This document shows positions 32,453-40,439 of a stretch of 64,000 nucleotides of DNA, in pieces. Both the position numbers and the translations under genes were made by a program. Source of the stretch: Desulfolinea sp050305405 (GTDB lineage Bacteria; Chloroflexota; Anaerolineae; Anaerolineales; Villigracilaceae). Positions within the stretch are counted from its first letter, which is position 1. Each line of letters begins with the position of its first letter. A model generated the notes under the pieces. It had not been told where the DNA came from and searched no databases. It saw only the letters and a program-made list of their open reading frames with translations. The stretch is from assembly GCA_050305405.1 (NCBI GenBank), contig JBNLFG010000006.1:124001-188000 (forward strand), given 5' to 3'.

Positions 32453-33214
32453 TTAGGACTCTTTGACAGGATTACTTAAAACGCCCAATCCTTCGATATC
32501 GACAGTGACTTCATCACTGTCTGTCAAGGCTCCAACCCCGGCGGGTGTACCGGTGAAGATCAGATCACCGGGTTCAAGCGTCATCACGGAGGAGATGAAG
32601 GCGATGATCGTGCTAACGCTGAAAACCATATCGCGGGTGGAGGCCATCTGGCGCATTTGGCCGTTGACGCGGCAGGTGACAACCGCGTCGGAGGGGTCGA
32701 AATCGGTATCAACCCAGGGGCCGAAGGGGGCAAAAGTGTCGAAGCCTTTGCCGCGCGTCCATAAACGGTCAGCACGTTGGAGGTCGCGGGCGGTCACGTC
32801 ATTCCCGATGGTGTAGCCGAGAATATGATTCTTTGCATCCTCGGCGATAATATTGCGTCCGCGTTTACCGATCACAACGACCAACTCGCCTTCATGTTCG
32901 ACTTGCTGCGATTGGGGCGGCAGGATGATCGCATCGCCGGGGTTGATGATGGTGGATGGCGGTTTCAGGAAGATGAGCGGCAGTTCAGGCACTTCAGCAT
33001 CATGTTCTTTGGCGTGCGCAGCATAGTTGCGCCCCACGCAGACGATCTTGCTGGGCTCGGATGGTGCGAGCAGGGTCGCTTCTTCGAGGGGCAGGGTCGC
33101 ATCCAGACGGCGGAATTCGCCAAAAAGATCACCTTCGATATCGCCGATTTTATTCTCAAGCAGCCAACCGTAGCGCGGGGATTTTTCTTCGGTTTGATAG
33201 CGTACAAAACGCAT
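32453..33214 (-). CDS. Fumarylacetoacetate hydrolase family protein
   Basis: This 253-residue protein has the FAH fold signature KIVCVGRNYAAHAKEHD, a metal-binding EGELVVVIGKRGRNI, IGNDVTARDLQ and the end GDLIFTGTPAGVG. Relatives hydrolyse or isomerise 2-keto-diacids (acylpyruvases, HpcE-type isomerases); the precise substrate is not shown by sequence. ATG 33214 has GGAGG 8 nt upstream, so the longer frame is rejected. It is alone, divergent from tRNA-Val. Confidence 0.88.
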   Translation of the reverse strand: MRFVRYQTEEKSPRYGWLLENKIGDIEGDLFGEFRRLDATLPLEEATLLAPSEPSKIVCVGRNYAAHAKEHDAEVPELPLIFLKPPSTIINPGDAIILPPQSQQVEHEGELVVVIGKRGRNIIAEDAKNHILGYTIGNDVTARDLQRADRLWTRGKGFDTFAPFGPWVDTDFDPSDAVVTCRVNGQMRQMASTRDMVFSVSTIIAFISSVMTLEPGDLIFTGTPAGVGALTDSDEVTVDIEGLGVLSNPVKES

Positions 33215-33268
33215 GGGGTATCCTCCAAAAAAGTCAGAAATTTGGCTGTAGTTTAACACAAAGTCGTG

Positions 33269-33274
33269 TATAAT
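33269..33274 (+). promoter_or_regulatory. -10 element of tRNA-Val
   Basis: TATAAT lies 21 nt before the tRNA 5' end; the -35 is weak. Confidence 0.6.
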
Positions 33275-33295
33275 AGCGGTCGCTCTATTGAGCAC

Positions 33296-33369
33296 GGGCG
33301 CTTAGCTCAGTTGGTTAGAGCACCTCGTTTACACCGAGGGGGTCGGGGGTTCGAGTCCCTCAGCGCCCA
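33296..33369 (+). tRNA. tRNA-Val (UAC)
   Basis: A 74-nt cloverleaf. Acceptor GGGCGCT/AGCGCCC, D-arm GCTC/GAGC, anticodon arm CCTCG-TTTACAC-CGAGG with anticodon TAC, and T-arm GGGGG/CCCTC with one G-U. CCA is not encoded (ACAA follows), unlike tRNA-Asn here. Confidence 0.96.
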
Positions 33370-33376
33370 CAATGAA

Positions 33377-33402
33377 AAACTCCGCAAACGCGGAGTTTCT
33401 TC
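33377..33402. terminator. Terminator between tRNA-Val and ABC operon
   Basis: AAACTCCGC and GCGGAGTTT pair around AAAC. Both strands carry a useful tail. Confidence 0.85.
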
Positions 33403-33425
33403 GTTAAAGGGGAATGGCTAATCGT

Positions 33426-34301
33426 CTATTGCTTCATTAGCCACATATAGCCATCTTCCAGGCTGGGGGCCTCTTCGATTGCATCTGGATATTCATCGGC
33501 ATTCGCTCCAACAACACGATATTTAACGCCATCGGGCATATGCTGCATGGAGACGACGGTCAGACTCCCATTGGGCTTGCTTCCGTCATTACGCGTAATA
33601 CTCCAGACATGCTTGGTTGCCAGTTGAGTCAACTCGAGCGGCGTGCCCTCATAACGCAACTTACCCTCTTCAAGTACCGCCATCTGACGACAGGTTTGGC
33701 CGATGTCCCCAACGATATGTGTGGAGAGTAGCACGACACGGTCAACGGCGAGATTGACCAGCAAGTTACGGAAGCGGATGCGTTCTTCGGGGTCCAGCCC
33801 GGCAGTGGGTTCGTCCACGATTAATATTTTGGGATCATTGACCAAAGCCTGGGCAATCCCGACGCGGCGCTTCATCCCGCCCGAATAGGATTTGATCTTG
33901 CGGTCAGCAACCTCTGTCAGGGCGACCATTTCGAGAACATCCTGTACACGTTGTTTACGCTGTGCGGGATTATCTACACCTTTTAGAATGGCAATATAGT
34001 CAATAAATTGGCGGGCAGTCAGATCAGGGTATAGGCCCAATTCTTGCGGGAGATACCCTAACATGGCCTTGACCTGACGTTTACTCATCTCATTAGCCAG
34101 TTGAATGCCGTCTATTGTGATTTTGCCTTTTGTTGCATCCACGATGCCTGCAAGGATGCGCATTAGCGTGGTTTTCCCTGCACCATTTGGTCCAAGCAAG
34201 CCATACATGCCTGCACTGATATTCAAGTCAATCCCTTTGAGCGCTGTTACGGCTTTGGTTCCATGCCCATATACTTTGTGTAAATCTTGTATGCTAATCA
34301 T
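33426..34301 (-). CDS. ABC transporter ATP-binding protein
   Basis: This 291-residue ATPase has Walker A GPNGAGKTT, the Q-loop PQELGLYPDL, signature SGGMKRRVGIAQAL, Walker B ILIVDEPTAGLDPEE and switch His in LLSTHIV. A C-terminal extension follows (about 215-291). It is the last gene of a five-gene operon with sigma factor, zinc-finger protein and two membrane proteins, so it powers an ABC-2 type exporter controlled by that sigma factor. The substrate is not known; bacteriocin, lipid or antibiotic export are options. Confidence 0.92.
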   Translation of the reverse strand: MISIQDLHKVYGHGTKAVTALKGIDLNISAGMYGLLGPNGAGKTTLMRILAGIVDATKGKITIDGIQLANEMSKRQVKAMLGYLPQELGLYPDLTARQFIDYIAILKGVDNPAQRKQRVQDVLEMVALTEVADRKIKSYSGGMKRRVGIAQALVNDPKILIVDEPTAGLDPEERIRFRNLLVNLAVDRVVLLSTHIVGDIGQTCRQMAVLEEGKLRYEGTPLELTQLATKHVWSITRNDGSKPNGSLTVVSMQHMPDGVKYRVVGANADEYPDAIEEAPSLEDGYMWLMKQ

Positions 34302-34312
34302 TGTCTTATCCT

Positions 34313-34972
34313 TTAGAGGTAACGTTCCTGTTTTTTTAGTAGTTGATGTGTGAGCACGAGGAAGAAAAGGGAGAGGGTGCTCAGAACGATTTGATTCGTG
34401 AGACGCGGCGCTCCGTGTGGATCCATCGCAGCGTAAAAGAGTAGGATATTACGCAAGACAGGTTTCTCAGCAAACCATCCACGCGCAATCAGTTGTAGCA
34501 TCCATGTTCCCCCAATCAGCGCAAAGCCGCCGCTCCCATTTCGGGCGAGTAAAGCAAAGGCTGCGCCCAACATCAGGGAGGTTAGGCATGGTACGAGCCA
34601 AATGAATTGGCGTTGCCAAATTCCGCCTAAGGGAGCCAACGAAATACCCATTGCCAGCACCCCAAGTTGGAAGAGAATAGAGACAGCTACAATGGTCAGG
34701 TAAATGGTCGTCAGGCGCTCAAAAATCATTTTAGAGGCAGAGCGTTTGGTGGAAAACTGTAATTCTAAAGCGGGGTCGGCGAGAAATGCATAGGCCGATA
34801 ATCCGCCCGGGAGCAGTGGCAAGACAAATCCAAGGAAGGAGCGGGCGATCCCGTATTGCTGTTCCGGGCCAACCATCGAGGCGATGAGCAGAAAGAGCGC
34901 CATCAATGCCGGCGGCAGCCAGAAATTATCCTTTTGCAGGGCTTGAAAGGTATATTTCATGTGTGTCAACAT
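34313..34972 (-). CDS. ABC-2 type membrane protein
   Basis: This 219-residue protein has six hydrophobic segments (LPPALMALFLLIASMVG, FLGFVLPLLPGGLSAYAFL, LTTIYLTIVAVSILFQLG, FIWLVPCLTSLMLGAAFAL, FALIGGTWMLQLI, LSTLSLFFLVLTH). Its start lies 2 bp after the stop of the previous permease and its stop 11 bp before the ATPase. It fits one transmembrane half of the exporter. The family is recognised only by layout and topology. Confidence 0.8.
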   Translation of the reverse strand: MLTHMKYTFQALQKDNFWLPPALMALFLLIASMVGPEQQYGIARSFLGFVLPLLPGGLSAYAFLADPALELQFSTKRSASKMIFERLTTIYLTIVAVSILFQLGVLAMGISLAPLGGIWQRQFIWLVPCLTSLMLGAAFALLARNGSGGFALIGGTWMLQLIARGWFAEKPVLRNILLFYAAMDPHGAPRLTNQIVLSTLSLFFLVLTHQLLKKQERYL

Positions 34973-34974
34973 TT

Positions 34975-35751
34975 TTATCCCTTTTCACTCGTCCGTAATA
35001 TCCACCACATGCCAGTCAGTGCCAAAGCAGCAAAGGTGAAGAGTACCAGCATGTTCAACAAGGCAGTGCTTACATGTACATCCTGCCAGTTCGTAGCGAC
35101 TTTCATTCCAAAGATGGCGATCAGTGCATAGCGACCGGATGCGTTGAGCATTGTCTCTGAAACAGTGAACATCACCTGCGGGCTAAGAAAATTACCCCAA
35201 TACCAGTATCCGGTGAAGAGAATTTGATAAACCCGTACTGGCATAATTAATGGGCAGGCGAGCGAAAATGCGGTGATAAAAAATAGCCCTGGCGCGAGAA
35301 TCAGCAAGTTTGCCCAGATTGTGTACGGAAGAAAGATCAGCGGCCATTGGTTAAACACGACTAAAAAGGTGCTCACAGATAGGGTTATAAATAATCCGAA
35401 GGTCAGTAGCGAGAAGGCCACTCCCAGATATTTTCCTAAAACGTACTTGAAATTAGAGGTGCTGGTAGCACGCAATAGCTCGCGTACTCCCAAGGTGCGA
35501 TCACGGATAGCCCGATCTGCGCTGGCAATGCCCGCAACGACTGGGAAGAAGAGATTCAAAAAGAATACAGTTTGCCCAGCTTCTGAAAGTAATGCTTGAC
35601 GAGACCTAAGATCAACTTCGATCTCATGACTCAGATCCGTCCACATGAAGATGTAGAAGGCAGTAAAGAGTAATACAGCAACCCATAGTCCACGACGTTG
35701 GATGGACATGCGGTATTCATATTTGAATACACCCAATAATTTTTTCATCAT
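34975..35751 (-). CDS. ABC-2 type permease
   Basis: This 258-residue protein begins with a cytoplasmic helix (KLLGVFKYEYRMSIQRRGL), as is typical of ABC-2 permeases, and then has six membrane segments. It includes the periplasm-facing loop after TM1 and the DRAIRDRTLGVRELLRAT coupling region between TM2 and TM3. It pairs with the 219-residue protein as a heterodimeric channel. It has a ribosome site AGGAGTGA and follows the zinc-finger gene by 37 bp. Confidence 0.85.
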   Translation of the reverse strand: MMKKLLGVFKYEYRMSIQRRGLWVAVLLFTAFYIFMWTDLSHEIEVDLRSRQALLSEAGQTVFFLNLFFPVVAGIASADRAIRDRTLGVRELLRATSTSNFKYVLGKYLGVAFSLLTFGLFITLSVSTFLVVFNQWPLIFLPYTIWANLLILAPGLFFITAFSLACPLIMPVRVYQILFTGYWYWGNFLSPQVMFTVSETMLNASGRYALIAIFGMKVATNWQDVHVSTALLNMLVLFTFAALALTGMWWILRTSEKG

Positions 35752-35788
35752 TCACTCCTAGGTTTAATTTGAACGGTTGCGAATACGT

Positions 35789-36658
35789 TCAAGCCAAACG
35801 ACGAATGAAACGAAATCCGTTTTGTATATAGATGAGCATGAGTGTGAATATAACGAGAGACAAGGCATAGAGCAGCATTGGGGTTTGCCAGAAACTCAAA
35901 ATAGTCTGTGACAGGTTCCTAAATAAGCGCTGAAACTCGTTTGTTTGCGGCAGGTATTTACTTAGCCAGAGTGCGTAGGATATAAAGACTGCATCCTCCG
36001 TGCGGATGAAGATGGAGATGCCTAGCCCCAGTGTTGAGAGAAAGGTCATCGGCGCAAGCCAATCTTTGAGCAAGCTGATAATCAGTTCAGGGGAAAAATA
36101 CAAAGACAGCCCGACAGAAAAGAATGCCACAAGCCCAAAGTTGTAGCCAAAGACCAAGCCAGAACGTGCCAGCAAAAGCTGGATTTGTGAAACGGGGGTT
36201 GAAAGTACCAATTCAAAGGCTGGGTCATGTGCTTTATTGTAGATAAATGCCAAACCTGTCGCAGAGACCAATGGTGCAATGGCAAATAAAAATCGGGCTT
36301 GATCTGCGATCAAGGTGGTTACAAATCCCAACATCAAGATAAGAAATGATGTAGGCCAAATTTCTTTATAGACCAACGGCATTTGTGCACGGATAATTTG
36401 CCAGGAGTGCTGCAAGGGCTTTAGGATATTTTGTCTTTCTCCTATCGAGGCGAGTGTGTTCGTGAGTACAGACTGGGGCGCTTTGACAGGGAGATTCTCA
36501 GCATCTATTGCTGTTTCCACATCCTGCCAGAAAAGGAGGTCTTCGGTGCAGAGAGAGCAACTTTCCAAATGTGCTTTTACTGCAGCAGCTTCCTGCTCGT
36601 TGAGGGTGCCTGCCAGATAAAAAGGTAAGAGGGTATTTAACGCTTCATGGGTATTCAT
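35789..36658 (-). CDS. Zinc-finger (zf-HC2) anti-sigma-like domain fused to a six-TM region
   Basis: This 289-residue protein starts MNTHEALNTLLPFYLAGTL and has the anti-sigma zinc motif H-x3-C-x2-C in AHLESCSLC (residues 32-37). After a linker (about 50-100) there are about six membrane segments. They include the PVSQIQLLLARSGLVFGYNF loop that resembles the coupling region of ABC-2 permeases. ATG 36658 has GGAGGAAAT upstream and overlaps the sigma stop as ATGA, so the two are translationally coupled. It probably binds the ECF sigma factor at the membrane. Confidence 0.8.
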   Translation of the reverse strand: MNTHEALNTLLPFYLAGTLNEQEAAAVKAHLESCSLCTEDLLFWQDVETAIDAENLPVKAPQSVLTNTLASIGERQNILKPLQHSWQIIRAQMPLVYKEIWPTSFLILMLGFVTTLIADQARFLFAIAPLVSATGLAFIYNKAHDPAFELVLSTPVSQIQLLLARSGLVFGYNFGLVAFFSVGLSLYFSPELIISLLKDWLAPMTFLSTLGLGISIFIRTEDAVFISYALWLSKYLPQTNEFQRLFRNLSQTILSFWQTPMLLYALSLVIFTLMLIYIQNGFRFIRRLA

Positions 36659-37248
36659 TTTATTTCCTCCATGGATGAGCTTTGGCGAGTCATGGCACCT
36701 TTTAGCGCATCCTTGGCATACTTTAGGCGACTCTTCACCGTACCAACCGGGATATCGCATATCTCAGCGACTTCCTTTAGTTTCATGCCTTGATAAAAGA
36801 CCAATTCCAAAACCGTGCGATGTTCCACTGAAAGCGAATTCAGTCCGATATGGAGGCGGTCGCCACGCTGCTCTGAAAGCAAGCGTTCATCTACTTGATG
36901 TTCAAGAATTGCAGGGTCTTTTGTGCTTTCGTCCAGTTGGCTGGTAGGTTTATGACGGAATGTGCGCATGGCTTTGTTATGCACAATGCCAAACATCCAC
37001 GCCAATACTTGCCCCTCTTTGCGGAAGTGTTTTGCCCCTTGCCAGATCGCAAGCAGGCTTTCCTGCAGCACATCTTCAGCCAGAACAGGATTACGGACAA
37101 TCCGCAGAGCATAACCGTAGAGCTTGTTCCCATGCCGAGAATATAAAAGAGAAAGCGCTTCTTCCTCTTGCATGGCAATGCGCTTTAGCAGTATGAGATC
37201 GTCCGATTGTTGTGGTGTTGTCATCTTTCCAATAGCGAGTTCCAACAT
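36655..37248 (-). CDS. ECF RNA polymerase sigma factor
   Basis: This 197-residue protein (or 189 from ATG 37224) has region 2 (LLYSRHGNKLYGYALRIVRN, AEDVLQESLLAIWQGA) and region 4 (LSVEHRTVLELVFYQGMKLK with GTVKSRLKYAKDAL), the two parts of ECF sigma factors. It heads the five-gene operon. The zinc-finger protein overlaps its stop by 4 bp and is the likely anti-sigma. A weak ECF-like promoter lies upstream (37270-37297), suggesting self-control. Which start is used is not decided by ribosome sites. Confidence 0.9.
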   Translation of the reverse strand: MLELAIGKMTTPQQSDDLILLKRIAMQEEEALSLLYSRHGNKLYGYALRIVRNPVLAEDVLQESLLAIWQGAKHFRKEGQVLAWMFGIVHNKAMRTFRHKPTSQLDESTKDPAILEHQVDERLLSEQRGDRLHIGLNSLSVEHRTVLELVFYQGMKLKEVAEICDIPVGTVKSRLKYAKDALKGAMTRQSSSMEEIK

Positions 37249-37269
37249 GGTGCTACATTCCTTTGAGTA

Positions 37270-37297
37270 TATCGCAACCGTTCACCCTGTATGTTCC
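37270..37297 (-). promoter_or_regulatory. Candidate ECF-type promoter
   Basis: On the minus strand GGAAC (37297-37293), 18 nt, then CGATA (37274-37270), about 20 nt before the sigma start. It is close to ECF consensus but the spacer is one longer than usual. TATACT overlaps as a housekeeping-type alternative. Confidence 0.3.
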
Positions 37298-37341
37298 TGT
37301 TCAGGGAAAAAGGTTCAAAATTGGTTTACTCTTCGTTAAAA

Positions 37342-37370
37342 TAAAAAAACTCCGTTTTGCGGAGTTTTTA
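37342..37370 (-). terminator. Terminator of ogt
   Basis: CTCCG (37350-37354) pairs with CGGAG (37360-37364), with extended A/T arms that give a T-run on the minus strand. Confidence 0.8.
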
Positions 37371-37387
37371 GTCTGAGACATGTAGTG

Positions 37388-37909
37388 CTATGCCAACACA
37401 GCCCCTTCAAGACGTAATAGCCATTTCTTAATATCTAGCCCTCCCCCATATCCGCGCAGCTTTCCATCTGCGCCTAGAACACGATGGCAGGGAATCACCA
37501 AGGGCATCGGGTTGGTCGCTTCGGCACGACCGACGGCGCGTGCTGAGCGCAGGCGTCCAAGCTGCTGGGCGAGTTCGCCATAGGTGGTGGTTTGTCCGTA
37601 AGGGATGGCAAAGGTCGCCAGCAGCACTTCGCGCTGAAAGGGACGCAGCAACGACCAGTCGATCTGGATGCTGAAGCGTTTCCGCTTCCCGCTCAGATAT
37701 TCGCGCAATTGGTTGGCTGCTAAGGCCAAACGGCGAGGGTTCTCCTCCAGCGGAGCCTTCAGGTGGCGGGTTAGGTTCGCCATTGCCTGTTTTCGGGAAG
37801 AATCCCATTCGACAGCCACCAAGCCTTTCTCCGAGCAGGCCAACCATAAATTTCCCAGCGGCGTCTTGCGTACCTGTCCAAAATAGATTGTTCCAGCAGA
37901 ATTACCCAT
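37388..37909 (-). CDS. ogt: Methylated-DNA-[protein]-cysteine S-methyltransferase
   Basis: This 173-residue protein repairs O6-alkylguanine by accepting the alkyl group on a cysteine, a one-time reaction. The active site IPCHRV has C141. The DNA-binding helix RSARAVGRAEATNPMP with the arginine finger and the YGQTTTYGELA segment agree. ATG 37909 has GGAGG 6 nt upstream; the longer frame (to 38035) lacks a site. It is a single gene between the sigma operon and a divergent dehydrogenase. Confidence 0.92.
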   Translation of the reverse strand: MGNSAGTIYFGQVRKTPLGNLWLACSEKGLVAVEWDSSRKQAMANLTRHLKAPLEENPRRLALAANQLREYLSGKRKRFSIQIDWSLLRPFQREVLLATFAIPYGQTTTYGELAQQLGRLRSARAVGRAEATNPMPLVIPCHRVLGADGKLRGYGGGLDIKKWLLRLEGAVLA

Positions 37910-38099
37910 CATCCACCTCCATCGGCTACCTTCACATTGTAGCTTTTTAGGGCATTTCAAGGCAAGCCCCAGAAAATACCTTACACATCCGATAACTGGT
38001 GGACTAGCGTAGGGGAAACGTAGGGTAAGCGTCAAGTACCCTTCCTATGCACATGTTAAGATAAGGCCATAAAGTGATTTCTCTTCTCCTCCTTTCAAA

Positions 38100-38130
38100 A
38101 GAGAACCAGGGTCGGCGTCCCTGGTTCTCT
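38100..38130. terminator. Perfect hairpin between divergent genes
   Basis: AGAGAACCAGGG and CCCTGGTTCTCT form a 12-bp stem with a 7-nt loop. The T-run is on the minus strand (TTTTG). It sits 24 bp before the TATAAT of the next gene. Its role is unclear. Confidence 0.55.
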
Positions 38131-38153
38131 CGATTCTAGGACAAGTAGCGGGG

Positions 38154-38159
38154 TATAAT
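38154..38159 (+). promoter_or_regulatory. -10 element of tyrA-like gene
   Basis: TATAAT lies 29 nt before ATG 38189, which has AAGGATAA as ribosome site. Confidence 0.55.
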
Positions 38160-38188
38160 GCGTGCAAACGCTAAATAAGGATAAAAAT

Positions 38189-39175
38189 ATGACTTCTCAA
38201 ATTACAATCATTGGTTTAGGACAGATCGGTGCCTCAATCGGTTTGGCGCTCGAAGAATATAAAAAGGACATTTTTCGTGTTGGTCACGATAAAAAATTCA
38301 CCACCGCAAAAGAGGCTCAAAAACTGGGCGCAGTTGATAAGGTCATGCGCAATTTGCCTAATTCGGTGCGCGATGCCGACATCATCATCTTGAGTTTGCC
38401 TTTTAGTGAAATACGCGACACGCTCAAATATATTGCGCAGGATGTGAAAGAAGATGCCGTGATCTTTGATACAGGTGCAAGTAAAGCGACTGTCCAGGCT
38501 TGGGTTGATGAATTACTGCCCGCCGGACGCACCTACATTGGGCTTGCTCCCGTTATAAATCCCCTTTATTTGCAAGAAGAAGAGTTCGGCCTTAACGCCG
38601 CTCGAAAAGATCTTTTCGTCAACACCCCGACCATGATCGCAGCGCCGATATCCGCCTCTGCTGGCGCAGTGGATGCCGCTGTAACCCTGATACGTTTGAT
38701 TGGATCACAGCCCCTTTTTACCGATATTCTCGAAGCAGATGGTGTGATGACCGCAGTGCATTTGCTGCCACAATTGACAGCCGCCGCATTGCTTAATACA
38801 ACGGTAGATCGTGCGGGCTGGGGTGAAGCGCGCAAAATTGCGGGACGGGCATACGCTGAAACAACGAGATCCATTCTCCATCAGGAGGGGGCCGCGTCAA
38901 TTACCGAGGCTGCTTTTGCCAATCGTCAGATTCTGGGCTACAAACTGGACGAGATGCTCGCATCCCTCCAGCAGATTAAATCGCTTTTGGACACAGAAGA
39001 TAAAGAAGCGCTGCTTGATTTGTTGACCGCTGCCGAAGAGGGACGTTCGACATGGGAAAGTGAGCGTATCGTTGCTGATTGGCTACTGGCTGGCGAAGGA
39101 AATATGAAAGGGGTGGAGATCAGCAGTATGACTGCGCAACTCTTCGGTTTCAAACAGAGAAAACTGAAAGACTAA
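38189..39175 (+). CDS. Prephenate/arogenate dehydrogenase-like protein
   Basis: This 328-residue protein has the NAD motif GLGQIGASIGLALEEYKK and an acid-rich strand end (ADIIILSLPF). Other parts are VIFDTGASKATVQAW and a helical C-terminal region with a His in TAVHLLPQL, as in the TyrA family. It would make 4-hydroxyphenylpyruvate or tyrosine from prephenate or arogenate. No other aromatic pathway genes are near, and some TyrA-like proteins have other substrates, so the specific name is left out. Its stop overlaps the GIY-YIG gene (TAATG). Confidence 0.75.
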   Translation: MTSQITIIGLGQIGASIGLALEEYKKDIFRVGHDKKFTTAKEAQKLGAVDKVMRNLPNSVRDADIIILSLPFSEIRDTLKYIAQDVKEDAVIFDTGASKATVQAWVDELLPAGRTYIGLAPVINPLYLQEEEFGLNAARKDLFVNTPTMIAAPISASAGAVDAAVTLIRLIGSQPLFTDILEADGVMTAVHLLPQLTAAALLNTTVDRAGWGEARKIAGRAYAETTRSILHQEGAASITEAAFANRQILGYKLDEMLASLQQIKSLLDTEDKEALLDLLTAAEEGRSTWESERIVADWLLAGEGNMKGVEISSMTAQLFGFKQRKLKD

Positions 39176-39414
39176 TGCCTTTTTTCTGCTATATGGTCGA
39201 GTGTGTCGATGGAACCTACTACACTGGCTGGTCGACTGACCCTGAACGACGGGCGAAAATGCATAATGCTGGCAAAGGTGCAAAGTACACAAAAACACGC
39301 CGCCCCGTGAAGCTGATTTATGTGGAAGAATTGCCGGATAAAAGCAGCGCCTTAAAACGAGAGAGAGCGATTAAACGGCTCTCTCGAAAGCAAAAAGAAA
39401 AGTTGCTGGGTTAA
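39175..39414 (+). CDS. GIY-YIG nuclease domain protein (YhbQ/UPF0213-like)
   Basis: This 79-residue protein has CYMVECVDGTYYTGWSTDPERR (cut by its variant GIY and YIG motifs, here YMV and YTG). It also has HNAGKGAKYTKTRRPVKLIY and the final helix KRERAIKRLSRKQKE. This is the single-domain YhbQ-type family, structure-selective DNA nucleases by known relatives. ATG 39175 overlaps the tyrA-like stop by one base. A 33-bp palindrome and a terminator follow. Confidence 0.9.
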   Translation: MPFFCYMVECVDGTYYTGWSTDPERRAKMHNAGKGAKYTKTRRPVKLIYVEELPDKSSALKRERAIKRLSRKQKEKLLG

Positions 39415-39419
39415 AACAG

Positions 39420-39452
39420 AGACTACAAAAGTCTTCAAGACTTTTGTAGTCT
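39420..39452. repeat. 33-bp perfect palindrome, family R3, copy 1
   Basis: AGACTACAAAAGTCTT, C, then the exact complement. The same 33 bp occurs at 52894-52926. It also contains a smaller AAGTCTT/AAGACTT repeat. Confidence 0.85.
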
Positions 39453-39461
39453 GCTATAAAG

Positions 39462-39492
39462 AAAAAGCGCGCCTTTGAAGGCGCGCTTTTTT
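39462..39492. terminator. Bidirectional terminator
   Basis: AAAAAGCGCGCCTT and AAGGCGCGCTTTTTT, loop TG, between convergent genes. Confidence 0.92.
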
Positions 39493-39493
39493 G

Positions 39494-40045
39494 CTAATCA
39501 GTAAAGAGGGGAATATGTCCGAGCGAGATGACATCCGACCACTTGGCACGATCACCCTCGGTTAGGATGGCGACTTCTGCTGTGACGCTGGCTTCAGCTT
39601 TGTCCATCAATAAGTGCATCCCTTGCAGGGTGGAACCTGTGCTGATGACATCATCGACCAAAACAACCTTTTTCCCTTTTACCAATGCTTGATCTTTTGC
39701 ATCAAGGATGAGGGTTTGCGGTTTGCCCGTGGTGATGGAGAGAGTCTCGGCGGTGATCGCTTCGCCCATATAAGGCTTGTAGTCTTTGCGCAGGATGGCA
39801 TAAGGTTTGCCGGTTTTTACAGAAAGGGCATATGCTAAAGGAATTGATTTTGCTTCAGCAGTGATGAGCACGTCATAGTCGGTGGCGTCGAGTTTTGCGT
39901 CCAGGGCTTGGGCACAGGCTTCAACTAATTCCGTATCCCCAAGAATATTGAGAATGGCGATGCGTAAACCTGGTTTGATTTCAAGTAGGGGCAATTCGCG
40001 TTGCAGCCCCGCGATTTCGATAGGATGTGTTCCGTTAGTAGACAT
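39494..40045 (-). CDS. Phosphoribosyltransferase, adenine/xanthine type
   Basis: This 183-residue type I phosphoribosyltransferase has the PRPP-binding motif VVLVDDVISTGSTL and an upstream segment ITAEAKSIPLAYALS like Apt/Xpt. It would attach a ribose-phosphate from PRPP to a free base. The hydrophobic hood (GLRIAILNILGD) differs from classic Apt, so the base is not assigned. ATG 40045 with GGAGAAAAACT is preferred to the longer frame. It may support purine salvage alongside guaB, purA and add of this window. Confidence 0.82.
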   Translation of the reverse strand: MSTNGTHPIEIAGLQRELPLLEIKPGLRIAILNILGDTELVEACAQALDAKLDATDYDVLITAEAKSIPLAYALSVKTGKPYAILRKDYKPYMGEAITAETLSITTGKPQTLILDAKDQALVKGKKVVLVDDVISTGSTLQGMHLLMDKAEASVTAEVAILTEGDRAKWSDVISLGHIPLFTD

Positions 40046-40262
40046 AGTTTTTCTCCAATGGGATATTTGCGCGGCTAGTTTATCATGCTTTTCTGGCTTT
40101 TTGCGGATCAAAAGCCCTGTTTTCAGATGTGTAAGTTTCCAATTCCTTTACGTTTTTACGATATTTTTCTTCTTTTGTCCACTTTTTGTGGACTCTACCC
40201 AGATATTATTATGTTCAGTCAAAGACATCCGGACGTGGTTGGGCTCGAGGGAAGCCACGTAT

Positions 40263-40305
40263 CAAAAGTCGGCAACAAATCAGGGAGAGATGTTGCCGAC
40301 TTTTG
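40263..40305. repeat. 15-bp-stem hairpin with purine-rich loop
   Basis: CAAAAGTCGGCAACA and TGTTGCCGACTTTTG flank AATCAGGGAGAGA. It lies 135 bp before the MerR-like gene. It could be a terminator, a small RNA element or a dispersed repeat. Confidence 0.6.
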
Positions 40306-40386
40306 AGTCCTTGTTTAAGAAGTAAATAATCATAAATCTACCAAAACCTACATTGACCAGAGCTTTTATCCTTGATAGAGTCCATT

Positions 40387-40406
40387 TTGCTTAATATTGC
40401 TCAATA
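40387..40406 (+). promoter_or_regulatory. Tandem TTGCTYAATA repeat, putative operator
   Basis: TTGCTTAATA and TTGCTCAATA are adjacent 10-bp repeats, 34 bp before the MerR-like start. One helical turn spacing suits a protein bound on one face. Confidence 0.35.
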
Positions 40407-40439
40407 TTATTTGGCTATTTTCTTGAAAAGGTTTTTTGC

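Larger units (their letters stand above)
40046..40439. other. Intergenic region with large hairpin and tandem operator-like repeat
   Basis: It holds a 15-bp perfect hairpin (40263-40305) and a tandem 10-bp repeat (40387-40406). An ORF at 40085-40306 is low in features and is not accepted. Two divergent genes must start their transcripts here. Confidence 0.5.

Noticed and set aside
39175..39414. GIY-YIG gene as a homing endonuclease
   Set aside because: Single short domain of the YhbQ type with overlapping start in a stable gene pair; no intron or intein around it.
40085..40306. 73-codon ORF in the region before the MerR-like gene
   Set aside because: It runs through the hairpin, has no ribosome site and resembles no family.
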